Shown in pieces: positions 7,628 to 15,292 of a DNA stretch of 24,599 bases. The stretch comes from JBOGXA01 sp050694175 (GTDB taxonomy: Bacteria; Actinomycetota; CADDZG01; WHSQ01). Made by a program: the position numbers and the translations under genes. How positions within the stretch are numbered: position 1 is the first letter of the stretch; every line of letters starts with the position of its first letter. The stretch spans positions 1 to 24,599 of the forward strand of contig JBOGXA010000028.1 in NCBI GenBank assembly GCA_050694175.1. Direction: 5' to 3'. The notes under the pieces were generated by a model. It saw only the letters and a list, made by a program, of their open reading frames with translations, was not told the origin of the DNA and made no database searches.

Positions 7628-8374
7628 ATGGAAGTCATCCCTGAAAGGGCCGCCGTTCACGGCTTCGAGATAGAGATCCCCGACGGGGCGGTACATCTCG
7701 ACGCCGACGGCCTCGACGCCTTCGAGTTCAACCAACGCCTGCGGGCTCTTACTGAGTCCGGCGACATGGTTGTCGTGCACAACCCCAGGGCCCGCCACAA
7801 TCTCGGAATAGCGCTGACACAGCCCGCACACGTCATCTTTCTCGGCAGCGTGGGCTACTACTGCGGAGGCTTCAACGACGGCGCGTTCATCGAGATCTAC
7901 GGAAACGCGGGCTGGGGCTTGGGTGAGGCGATGGCCTCCGGAAAGATCCTCGTTCACGGCTCGACGGCGTGGGCTGCGGGTGCCTCGATGCGCGGAGGAA
8001 CCATCCTGATCGAGGGCGACGGCGGACCCCGCACCGCGGTCGCCATGAAAGGCGGGGACGTCTTCGTGGGCGGCTCGGTCGGGTTCATGTCGGGCTTCAT
8101 GGCGCACCGCGGCAAGCTCGTGGTCCTCGACGGCGCCGGCGAAGCGCTCGGTGCGTCGCTGTATGAGGGACGGATCTTCGTGTCGGGCGATGTCGAAAGC
8201 CTGGGGGCTGACGCAGTGGAGATGGAGCCGACTGAGGACGAGCTCGCCGAGATTCGCCGCGACTTGGAAGCAAACGGCTTGCCCCGGTCCGCGGGACCCT
8301 TCCGGAAGATCGTTGCCGAGGGCAGGCTCTGGTACTTCGACGTCCGCGAGGCGGACCTGTGGAGGAAGGTGTGA
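7628..8374 (+). CDS. GXGXG-domain protein (GlxC / MgsB-like)
   Basis: 248 residues. The central part is a right-handed beta-helix rich in Gly turns, seen in GGFNDGAFIEIYGNAGWGLG, GKILVHGSTAW, ASMRGGTILIEG and MKGGDVFVGGSVGFMSGF. This is the C-terminal GXGXG domain of glutamate synthase as a separate polypeptide, a scaffold between the amidotransferase and FMN subunits. It corresponds to GlxC and MgsB. The gene starts one base after the previous stop and its stop overlaps the next start (GTGA), so the three subunits are translated as a set. Confidence 0.85.
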   Translation: MEVIPERAAVHGFEIEIPDGAVHLDADGLDAFEFNQRLRALTESGDMVVVHNPRARHNLGIALTQPAHVIFLGSVGYYCGGFNDGAFIEIYGNAGWGLGEAMASGKILVHGSTAWAAGASMRGGTILIEGDGGPRTAVAMKGGDVFVGGSVGFMSGFMAHRGKLVVLDGAGEALGASLYEGRIFVSGDVESLGADAVEMEPTEDELAEIRRDLEANGLPRSAGPFRKIVAEGRLWYFDVREADLWRKV

Positions 8375-9735
8375 ACCACCAAGACCTGCCTGTGGTCGGC
8401 GACAACCTCCTCGGAGGCACAAGCGCTGCCCGTTCGAGCCCCATGTGGGATCCAGGCACGATCGAGGACATCCAGATCAAGGCTCGGCTCGGGCGCTACA
8501 GGATCACAGGCTTCTCGCTGCACAGGAGGATCCCGAGGCTGGATGACCTCACCTTCCTGCCTGCGACCATGACGCGGCTTCCCCTAGAGGGCTACCGGGA
8601 GAAATGCGAGACCAAGACGATCCTCGGTGCCTACCACGGCTGCACGCATCCCGTTGAGCTCGAGATCCCCATCTATTTCACGTCGATGTCGTTTGGAGCC
8701 CTGTCCTGGAACGCCAAAGCCGCCCTCGGGCGGGCCGCCACGAGGCTCGGGACGTGCACGTGCACCGGAGAAGGTGGCATGTTGCCCGAGGAGCGCCGGG
8801 AGTCGGCCAGGCTCGTCTATCAGATGACCCCCTCGCGATACATGCTCGACCTCGAGCACATCCGGCAGGCCGACGCGATCGAGTTGGTGGTCGGCCAGGG
8901 CGCCAAGCCGGGAACGGGAGGAGTCCTGCTCGGGGCGAAGGTCGCCGACCGCGTCGCCGAGATGCGCACGCTTCCGAAGGGCATAGACCAGCGATCCGCC
9001 GTGCGCCACCCCGACTTCCTGGGCGCAGATGACATGCAGGTCAAGCTGGAGGAACTGCGCATCGCCACCGACAACCGCGTCCCGATCTACGTGAAGATGG
9101 GCGCGACACGCGTCAAAGAAGACGTGAAGATCGCGGCCAAGTCTGGCGCCGACGTCATCGTCGTTGACGGCATGGAGGGTGCCACCGGGGCATCGCCTGA
9201 GATCCTTCTCGACCACACCGGTGTGCCCACCATCGCGGCGGTGGCGTCGGCCCGTGAGGCTCTAGAGGAGATAGGCCTTTACGGACACGTCAACCTCGTC
9301 GTTTCGGGTGGGATCCGCAACGGCGTGGATGCGGCGAAGGCCCTGGCCCTAGGCGCCGACGCGGTCGCGATCGGAACGGCTGCACTGATCGCCCTGAACT
9401 GCAACGCGCCCTTGTATGTCGATGATTACAAGGCCTTGGGCACAGAGCCAGGCAGGTGCCACCACTGTCACACCGGCAAGTGCCCGGTCGGTATCACCAC
9501 GCAAGATCCCGAGCTCGTGGAACGTCTCGAGATCGAGGCGGCGGCCCAGAGGGTCGCGAACTTCGTCAACTCCATGGTGATGGAGATGACCCTTCTCGCC
9601 AAGGCCTGTGGCAAGGGAGATGTCCACAACCTCGAGCCGGAGGATCTCAGGGCCCTGACGATTGAGGCCGCCGCGATGGCTCGCGTTCCACTTGCGGGCA
9701 CCGACTGGATCCCAGGAAGCACTGACGCTCGGTAG
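8371..9735 (+). CDS. FMN-dependent glutamate synthase-like subunit (GlxD / MgsC-like)
   Basis: 454 residues from the GTG at 8371, which has GGAGG 5 bases upstream and overlaps the GlxC-like stop as GTGA; an in-frame GTG 12 bases earlier has no ribosome site. The barrel shows FTSMSFGALSWNAKAALG, the GEGGML loop, and GQGAKPGTGG. FMN-phosphate-binding strands follow at VIVVDGMEGATGASP and VSGGIRNGVDAAKALALGADAVAIGTA. Cys363, Cys366 and Cys371 (CHHCHTGKCPVG) are placed to bind a 3Fe-4S cluster as in glutamate synthase. In the N-methylglutamate pathway the equivalent subunit exchanges an amine onto glutamate. Here it probably forms an N-substituted glutamate for the opine dehydrogenase (inference). 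Confidence 0.88.
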   Translation: MNHQDLPVVGDNLLGGTSAARSSPMWDPGTIEDIQIKARLGRYRITGFSLHRRIPRLDDLTFLPATMTRLPLEGYREKCETKTILGAYHGCTHPVELEIPIYFTSMSFGALSWNAKAALGRAATRLGTCTCTGEGGMLPEERRESARLVYQMTPSRYMLDLEHIRQADAIELVVGQGAKPGTGGVLLGAKVADRVAEMRTLPKGIDQRSAVRHPDFLGADDMQVKLEELRIATDNRVPIYVKMGATRVKEDVKIAAKSGADVIVVDGMEGATGASPEILLDHTGVPTIAAVASAREALEEIGLYGHVNLVVSGGIRNGVDAAKALALGADAVAIGTAALIALNCNAPLYVDDYKALGTEPGRCHHCHTGKCPVGITTQDPELVERLEIEAAAQRVANFVNSMVMEMTLLAKACGKGDVHNLEPEDLRALTIEAAAMARVPLAGTDWIPGSTDAR

Positions 9736-9756
9736 GCGAGGACATTGGGGGGAGGC

Positions 9757-11073
9757 ATGGACATCGGTGAGGTCAAGGAGATCTGCAAGCAACACGACGT
9801 CCACACCGTCGAATGCTCCTTTCCGGACGCCCACGGCTTTCCGCGAGGCAAGCGCATCCCTGTGCGCCACTTCTTCGATCGCGCTCATCAGGGTTTCGAC
9901 ATCGCCAATGCCGCGCTGGTTTGGGACCGCAAGTGTGATGTCCTGCCGGAAGTTGCCTACGCCAACTGGAACACCGGCTATCCGGACATGAAAGCGGTGC
10001 CAGACCTGACGACCTTCCGGCCGATCCCATGGCGCCCAGGGGCGGCCTCGGTGCTGTGCGACTGCCTCGAGGAGGACGGCTCCGAGGTGCGCGTGTACAC
10101 GCGCCATCTGCTCAAGTCGATTGTGGCTGATGCACAAGCCATGGGCTACGAGCCGATGGTCGGATCGGAACTCGAGTTCTACATCCTGGACCAAAGCGAT
10201 GTTCCTCTGTATCCGGAGATCGACTGCTACAGCCTCACGAAGGGAGCCGAACTTGAGAGGCTCCTTGAGCGCGTTAGGCGCGAGCTCGATGATTTCGGGA
10301 TCGGCATCGAGGCCTGCAACACGGAGTACGGGCCCGCCCAGGTCGAAGTCAACATCCGCTACGCAGACGCGGTGCGCACGGCAGACCACACGATGTTGTT
10401 CAAGATGGCGGTCAAGGAGATCGCCGCCCAAGAGGGCTACAGGGTCACGTTCATGGCCAAGCTCTTCTCCGACCAGTCGGGCTCCGGCTACCACGTCCAC
10501 CAGTCGCTGTCGGAAACCAACGGCGGCAAGAACGCGTTCGCGGACGCGAAGCGCTCGACGGAAGACTCCCCCCTGATGCGTTCATACCTGGCGGGCCTGA
10601 TGTCGAACTTCGCCGCCTTCACCGCCATCGGAGAACCCACCGTCAACGCCTACAAGCGGGCCAAGGACTACACGTTCGCTCCGCTAAACGTGTCCTGGGG
10701 GATCGACAACCGCACCGTGGGTGTGAGGGCCTTGGTGGGACACGGCCCTGCCAACAGGCTCGAGTGGCGCAACGGTACCGCAGATGCGAACCCGTACCTC
10801 ATCATCGCGGCCAATCTCGCGGCCGGTCTCGAAGGCATCCGTCAGGGACTGGAACCTCCCCCCATGGTTGAAGGGGACGCGTACGCCCGGCGCGACCTGC
10901 CCCCGCTTCCGAAGACGCTGGAGGAAGCCCTGGATGTGCTCGAGGCGCACGAGCTCGCCCACAAACTTCTCGGTGACTTCCTGGACGTCTTCTTGGTACT
11001 CGGGCGTCACGAGATCGCGGTGTGGCGATCGGAGGTCACGGACTGGGAGCGGCAGAGGTACTTCGACGCGTGA
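9757..11073 (+). CDS. Glutamine synthetase-like gamma-glutamyl ligase (GMAS/GlnT-like)
   Basis: 438 residues from the ATG at 9757; a TTG at 9745 is also possible. Glutamine-synthetase motifs run in order: GSELEFYIL (metal-binding Glu residues), QVEVNIRYAD, GSGYHVHQSL, then NAYKRAKDYTFAPLNVSWGIDNRTVGVR and RLEWRNGTADANPYL. The NRSA-type ATP loop is altered to NRTV. The length and the context with GlxBCD-like genes fit gamma-glutamylmethylamide synthetase or GlnT/IpuC-type ligases, which join glutamate to an amine using ATP, rather than the housekeeping GlnA. It has no encapsulation-type tail and should be cytosolic. The amine substrate cannot be read from the sequence. It ends 10 bp before the first shell gene. 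Confidence 0.85.
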   Translation: MDIGEVKEICKQHDVHTVECSFPDAHGFPRGKRIPVRHFFDRAHQGFDIANAALVWDRKCDVLPEVAYANWNTGYPDMKAVPDLTTFRPIPWRPGAASVLCDCLEEDGSEVRVYTRHLLKSIVADAQAMGYEPMVGSELEFYILDQSDVPLYPEIDCYSLTKGAELERLLERVRRELDDFGIGIEACNTEYGPAQVEVNIRYADAVRTADHTMLFKMAVKEIAAQEGYRVTFMAKLFSDQSGSGYHVHQSLSETNGGKNAFADAKRSTEDSPLMRSYLAGLMSNFAAFTAIGEPTVNAYKRAKDYTFAPLNVSWGIDNRTVGVRALVGHGPANRLEWRNGTADANPYLIIAANLAAGLEGIRQGLEPPPMVEGDAYARRDLPPLPKTLEEALDVLEAHELAHKLLGDFLDVFLVLGRHEIAVWRSEVTDWERQRYFDA

Positions 11074-11083
11074 GGAGGTCGAG

Positions 11084-11380
11084 TTGAGGTTAGCCAAGGT
11101 GGTCGGAACGACCGTATCTACGGCCAAGGAATCAAACCTCGTAGGGCTGAAGCTTCTCTTGTGCACGCCTTGCTCGATCGAAGGAAAGGAGGAGGATTCG
11201 GATCGCTTCGTCGCGGTCGACACGGTGGGCGCGGGTACGGGCGAGGTGGTTCTGGTCGCCGTCGGCTCATCCGCTCGTGTCACCAACCGCACGAAGTCGG
11301 TTCCGACCGACGCGACCGTTGTCGGAATCGTCGACTCGATCCAGCTAGACGGAAAATCGACTTACACCAAGGGACGGTGA
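11084..11380 (+). CDS. BMC-P shell vertex protein (EutN/CcmL family)
   Basis: 98 residues from a TTG at 11084, with GAGGAGG 5 bases upstream. This start is preferred because the family begins exactly at the RLAKVVGTTVSTAK strand. Further family marks are LVGLKLLL, FVAVDTVGAGTGEVVLVAVGSSAR and TDATVVGIVDSI. EutN/CcmL proteins form pentamers that cap the twelve vertices of a microcompartment. The fold's length (about 90-100 residues) matches. It is the first of three shell genes and follows the ligase gene by 10 bp. Only one pentamer gene is present, enough in principle to close a shell. Confidence 0.93.
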   Translation: MRLAKVVGTTVSTAKESNLVGLKLLLCTPCSIEGKEEDSDRFVAVDTVGAGTGEVVLVAVGSSARVTNRTKSVPTDATVVGIVDSIQLDGKSTYTKGR

Positions 11381-11403
11381 CGCGACCGAGAGGACAGGAA
11401 GTG

Positions 11404-11427
11404 ATGACTGAGGAGGTGGTGGCATGA
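11404..11427 (+). other. Seven-codon mini-ORF overlapping an upstream BMC-H start
   Basis: ATG at 11404 encodes MTEEVVA and stops with TGA at 11425-11427, overlapping the ATG at 11424 as ATGA. It has a weak AGGA-type site before it. It may be only chance, or couple ribosomes to the longer BMC-H frame. Confidence 0.25.
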
Positions 11428-11495
11428 CTGCAAGAGCCGTCAAAGGGGCGGCTAGGCGTGCCGCTTCGGCGGCGGAAACAGAAAGGAGGAGCCCT

Positions 11496-11783
11496 GTGGT
11501 AGACGCCAACGTCATAGCGCTGGGCTTGGTTGAGACCCGTGGCCTGGTGGGAGCAATCGAAGCCGCCGACGCCATGGTCAAGGCGGCGAACGTGACGCTG
11601 ATCGGCAAGGAGCAGGTGGGCGGCGGGCTCGTGACGGTCCTCGTCCGAGGCGATGTCGGGGCGGTCAAGGCCGCCACGGATGCGGGTGGCGCGGCCGCCG
11701 CCAAGGTCGGCGAGCTCATCAGCGTCCACGTGATTCCTCGGCCGCACCAGGAGACCGAGGGCATCTTGCCGAGCGCCCGGTAG
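11496..11783 (+). CDS. BMC-H hexameric shell protein (PduA-like)
   Basis: 95 residues from a GTG at 11496 with GAAAGGAGGA ending 5 bases upstream. This gives exactly the usual BMC-H length. The pattern IALGLVETRGLVGAIEAADAM is diagnostic, with KAANVTLIGKEQVGGGLVTV (pore loop GGG, where PduA has a G-S-G), VRGDVGAVKAATDAG and VHVIPRPH. Hexamers tile the facets, and the central pore passes small polar metabolites. The same frame is open upstream to an ATG at 11424 that also has an AGGAGG site. Its use would add 24 Arg/Ala-rich residues. This is the only BMC-H gene in the window. Confidence 0.95.
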   Translation: MVDANVIALGLVETRGLVGAIEAADAMVKAANVTLIGKEQVGGGLVTVLVRGDVGAVKAATDAGGAAAAKVGELISVHVIPRPHQETEGILPSAR

Positions 11784-11812
11784 CGCTCGCCTGATCCCGA
11801 GAAGGAGGTTCG

Positions 11813-13165
11813 ATGGCGCACGAAGATTTAATCGAAGCCATCGTCGCCGAGCTTCGGCGCTCGGGCGTCGAGCACCGTCAGGCCCCGTCGTCGCCGGTCG
11901 CAGCCGCAGCGCCCAAGGAGGCCGCTTACGCTTCGGACGGCCCGGCCAAGGCGACCACGGTCGCTTTCGAACGGGCGGTCGATCCCGCCCGCCGCGCCCA
12001 GAGAGCCGGAACCATGAATCTTGCCGTGCTCGGGGGCGGCAACGGGGGCCTGGCGATGTCGGGCCACCTCACCCTTTTGGGCTACGAGGTGGCCCTGTGG
12101 TCTCCATTCTCCTGGGAGCTCGAACCGGTTGAGGATGCCGGAGGGATAGAGGTAATCGGGCCAGAGGTATCCGGGTTCGCCAAGGTCGCAAAGGTCACCC
12201 GGAGCCTCGACGAGGCCATCAAGGGAGCCGACCTCATCATGATTGTCGCCCCGGCGATGTCGCACAGGCCGTACGCGTCGATGTTGGCGCCGATGCTCCA
12301 AGACGGGCAACGGGTGGTGCTCAACCCGGGGCGCACGGGGGGCGCACTCGAGTTCGCCAAGACGCTCACGCGCTTTGCGTGCTCGGCGAGGATCGTTCTG
12401 GGTGAAGCGCAGACGTTTCTTTACGCCGCAGAGCGCAGGGCTCCCTCCAAGGTTGAGATCCTCAAGGAGAAGTTCCGCATGCGCGCCGCCGCCCTGCCGG
12501 CGACCGACAACGATGCGCTCATGGAGTACGTGCGCGATGCGTACCCACAGGTCGAGCCGGCGCAAAACGTACTCGAGACGAGCCTCAACAACGTCGCACC
12601 GGTCGTACACCCGGGGACCGTGCTGCTCAATACCCAGGTCATCGAGCGAACCGCCGCCGGCGAGCAGCTCAAGTTCTACAAGCACCAGGTGACCCAGACC
12701 ACCGCCACGCTTGTGATGGAGAAGATCGATCGGGAAAAGCAAGACGTCGCGCGCGCCCTCGGGCTCGGCGAGGTGTGGTCTCTGCTCGACTGGTACAGGG
12801 AGAGCTACCACGTCGTCGGTGAGGACATCTACGACGCGCTGATGCGCAACCCCTACTACGAAGGGTTCTCTGCCCCGAGTCATCTTCTTGCGCAGAACCA
12901 CATCCTCGACGACGTGCCCAACTCGCTCGTCCCGATCGCCAGCTTCGGGCGCGCGGTGGGGGTTGCGACTCCGACCGTAGATGCGCTCATCCACCTCGCG
13001 GGCGCGATGTGCTCGATCGACTGGTGGGAGGAAGGTCGCACGGTCGAGCGGCTGGGACTGGGCGGCATGTCGGGTGCGGAGATGCTCGACCACGTCGAAC
13101 ATCGGGCGCTCGGCGGGAGGTGCGCGGAATCGGGCGTGTGCAGAGCATTTGGTTTCTTTCGCTAG
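11813..13165 (+). CDS. Opine dehydrogenase with N-terminal encapsulation-type helix
   Basis: 450 residues from an ATG with AAGGAGGT upstream. The enzyme proper starts near residue 68: NLAVLGGGNGGLAMSGHL is the Rossmann nucleotide site (GGGNGG, 74-79). NPGRTGG (171-177) and the catalytic-type His266 in NNVAPVVHPG mark the octopine/nopaline dehydrogenase family. That family reversibly splits secondary-amine dicarboxylates into an amino acid and an oxo compound using NAD(P). Residues 1-67 are extra. HEDLIEAIVAELRRSG (3-18) is an amphipathic helix like the N-terminal encapsulation peptide of PduP, followed by a Pro/Ala/Ser linker. The gene lies between BMC-H and the aldehyde dehydrogenase, so it is very probably cargo. 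The opine substrate is unknown; an N-alkylglutamate is suggested by the upstream genes. Confidence 0.88.
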   Translation: MAHEDLIEAIVAELRRSGVEHRQAPSSPVAAAAPKEAAYASDGPAKATTVAFERAVDPARRAQRAGTMNLAVLGGGNGGLAMSGHLTLLGYEVALWSPFSWELEPVEDAGGIEVIGPEVSGFAKVAKVTRSLDEAIKGADLIMIVAPAMSHRPYASMLAPMLQDGQRVVLNPGRTGGALEFAKTLTRFACSARIVLGEAQTFLYAAERRAPSKVEILKEKFRMRAAALPATDNDALMEYVRDAYPQVEPAQNVLETSLNNVAPVVHPGTVLLNTQVIERTAAGEQLKFYKHQVTQTTATLVMEKIDREKQDVARALGLGEVWSLLDWYRESYHVVGEDIYDALMRNPYYEGFSAPSHLLAQNHILDDVPNSLVPIASFGRAVGVATPTVDALIHLAGAMCSIDWWEEGRTVERLGLGGMSGAEMLDHVEHRALGGRCAESGVCRAFGFFR

Positions 13166-13178
13166 GTGGGTGAGGTAG

Positions 13179-14678
13179 ATGGATCAGGACCTGCGCTCGA
13201 TCCAACAGGCCAGAGATCTGGCGATCAAGGCCAAGGCCGCCGCTGACGAGTGGGCCACCGCCACCCAAGAGGACGTAGACCGGGCGGTCGAGGCGATGTC
13301 CATGGCCGGGAGGGCCGCGGCGAAGGAACTCGCCGAGCTCGCCGTCAAAGTCACGGGTTACGGCCGCTCGGACCATAAGGAGATCAAGGATCTCTTCAAC
13401 GTCGTCGATCTCTACGACGCCATCGCCCCGCTGAGAACGGTGGGGGTGATCTCGGCCCAGCGAGAAACCGGGGTCGTCGAGATCGCCGAGCCGGTGGGGG
13501 TCATAGCGGCTCTCATCCCGACGACCAACCCCGTATCCACGGTCTTTTTCAAGGGGCTGATCTCCATCAAGGCTCGCAATGCGGTTGTCATGGCGCCGCA
13601 TCCGAGGGCTGCGGGGGCGTCTGCGGCCGCGGCGCAGGTCCTCGTCGAGGCGCTGCGGTCTGTCGGGGCGCCCGATGGCTTGCTGTCGTGCATGACCGAG
13701 ATCTCCCTCGACGGCACGCACGCGCTCTGGAACCACGACGCCGTCTCCATGGTGCTGGCGACAGGAAGCGCGGCGATGGTTAGGGCCGCCCACTCCTCCG
13801 GCAAGCCGACGTACGCGGTGGGGCCCGGCAACGTGCCCTCCTACATTCACGCGTCCGTAACGGATCTGCACGACGCGGCTGCAGGGACGCTTGCGAGCGG
13901 CGTATTCGACTACGGCACGCCCTGCGCCTCTGAGCAGTCCGTGATCGTGGACCGCGCGATCGAGCATGCATTGCGGGATCGCTTGGAGGCCTTGGGGGCG
14001 CGTTTTCTTTCCGACGATGAGGCCGAGCGATTGACCAAGGCCGTCTTTACGCCGTCGCTGACCTTCAACCCCGACTGCGTGGGGCAGTCCCCCCAGGCCC
14101 TTGCAGAGCGCGCCGGCATAACGGTGGATCCCCAGACGACTGCGCTGGTTGTGCGACCTGAAGGGGTGGGACGAGACCATCCCCTGTCCATGGAGCTCTT
14201 GACCTCGACGCTCAAGTGGTACGTCGAGTCGGGACCCGACGAAGGCATCGCCAGGGCGAACCAACTGCTGCGCTTTGGCGGTGAGGGGCATACCGCTGCG
14301 GTCTGGGCGGGAGACGAGCGCGTCTCGGGCCGTTTCGGTGTCATGGCGCGAGCGTTTCGGGTGCTGGTCAACACCCCGGCATGCTTCGGAGCAATGGGGG
14401 CGACGGCTGCGTTGCCACCGAGTTTCATGCTCGGCACCGGGACATGGGGAGGCAGCATCACCGCCGACAACATCGGCCCCTTGCATCTGATCAACCGAAA
14501 GCGGGTCGCCCAGGGAATCCGTGACTGGCGCGAACTCATGGAGGTAGCTGCCGGCCGGTTGCCGACACAGCCCTCCCCCCTCGTCGCATCCACCACTCGC
14601 GACCCCAGAGAGGTCGTTGAGGACCTCGTCCACCGGGTTCTTCAGAGGCTGGGCGAGCCAGCGGGGACATCGGCATGA
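13179..14678 (+). CDS. CoA-acylating aldehyde dehydrogenase (EutE/PduP/SauS-like), BMC cargo
   Basis: 499 residues. EPVGVIAALIPTTNPVST (104-121), then AVVMAPHPRAAGAS and GPGNVPSYI, belong to the acylating branch (AdhE N-domain, EutE, PduP, SauS). Cys249 in DYGTPCASEQ is the thioester nucleophile. The product would be an acyl-CoA plus NADH from an aldehyde and CoA. Residues 475-490 (DPREVVEDLVHRVLQR) form a C-terminal amphipathic helix after a Pro/Ser/Thr linker, the usual encapsulation-peptide position for this enzyme class in many BMCs. It begins 14 bp after the opine dehydrogenase and its stop overlaps the BMC-T start (ATGA). The LIPTTNP block resembles sulfoacetaldehyde and AdhE types, but the aldehyde cannot be assigned. 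Confidence 0.92.
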   Translation: MDQDLRSIQQARDLAIKAKAAADEWATATQEDVDRAVEAMSMAGRAAAKELAELAVKVTGYGRSDHKEIKDLFNVVDLYDAIAPLRTVGVISAQRETGVVEIAEPVGVIAALIPTTNPVSTVFFKGLISIKARNAVVMAPHPRAAGASAAAAQVLVEALRSVGAPDGLLSCMTEISLDGTHALWNHDAVSMVLATGSAAMVRAAHSSGKPTYAVGPGNVPSYIHASVTDLHDAAAGTLASGVFDYGTPCASEQSVIVDRAIEHALRDRLEALGARFLSDDEAERLTKAVFTPSLTFNPDCVGQSPQALAERAGITVDPQTTALVVRPEGVGRDHPLSMELLTSTLKWYVESGPDEGIARANQLLRFGGEGHTAAVWAGDERVSGRFGVMARAFRVLVNTPACFGAMGATAALPPSFMLGTGTWGGSITADNIGPLHLINRKRVAQGIRDWRELMEVAAGRLPTQPSPLVASTTRDPREVVEDLVHRVLQRLGEPAGTSA

Positions 14679-15292
14679 GGGAACTGCGCGTCTACACGTA
14701 CATCGACCGGATGCAGCCGCAATACGCGGCGTACGTGGGGGCGACCGTCCAGGGGGACGTCCCGGTTGCGGGGATGGCGGAGCTGTTCGTCGAGATGGCC
14801 CCCAGCAACGAGATCTTCCCCGTCGCCGACGCGGCTCTCAAGGCGGCCGACGTCCGCCCGGCCACTCAGTACATCGAGAGGGAATTCGGCCTCCTCGAGG
14901 TCCACGCCTTCGACCAGGCGGGGGTCCAGGCCGCCGGTAAAGCCATCCTCGAATACCTCGGAGCCGACGAAGCCGACCGTCTCAGGCCCAAGGTCGCCTC
15001 GAGCCAGGTGATCACGAATGTCGACCCGTACCAAGCACAACTCATCAACAAGTTCCGGAGAGGCGCTCTTCTGGTTCCGGGTCAGACCCTGTGTGTCATG
15101 GAGGTTGCGCCCGCCGCCTACTCGGCCTACGCGATGAACGAGGCTGAGAAGAGCTCCAGCATCAGCGTCGTGTTCGTATCGAACGTCGGCAGATTCGGGC
15201 GCCTGTTCATGTCCGGTACCGAGTCCGAGGTCCTGACCGCCCGAGATGCGTCGGCCGCTGCCCTCGAGGCCATGGAGGGACGTGAGTGGTGA
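14675..15292 (+). CDS. BMC-T tandem-domain trimeric shell protein
   Basis: 205 residues containing two fused BMC domains, about 1-98 and 103-200. LRVYTYIDRMQPQYAAYVG, EMAPSNEIFPVADAALKA, then INKFRRGALLVPGQTLCVMEV and AYSAYAMNEAEKSS resemble, from memory, the double-stacking gated BMC-T of Haliangium ochraceum (Hoch_5816 type). Such pseudohexameric trimers have a larger pore that can open and close, thought to pass cofactors or bulky substrates. It is overlapped by ALDH at its start and by the next gene at its end. It is the only BMC-T here. Confidence 0.92.
   Translation: MRELRVYTYIDRMQPQYAAYVGATVQGDVPVAGMAELFVEMAPSNEIFPVADAALKAADVRPATQYIEREFGLLEVHAFDQAGVQAAGKAILEYLGADEADRLRPKVASSQVITNVDPYQAQLINKFRRGALLVPGQTLCVMEVAPAAYSAYAMNEAEKSSSISVVFVSNVGRFGRLFMSGTESEVLTARDASAAALEAMEGREW

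Noticed and set aside
7424..8422. A 332-codon minus-strand frame opposite the GlxB/GlxC-like genes
   Set aside because: Shadow of recognised genes; no start signal and no recognisable domain.
9757..11073. Assignment of the GS-like gene as housekeeping glutamine synthetase glnA
   Set aside because: The altered NRTV loop and the placement with GlxBCD-like and BMC genes fit a gamma-glutamyl-amine ligase better.
12987..14633. A 548-codon minus-strand frame opposite the aldehyde dehydrogenase
   Set aside because: It is the mirror of a strongly recognised gene in high-GC DNA, with no family resemblance of its own.
13179..14678. Naming the aldehyde dehydrogenase SauS (sulfoacetaldehyde) on the basis of the LIPTTNP block
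   Set aside because: The block is shared by AdhE-type and other acylating enzymes, and there is no other sulfonate gene in the window.
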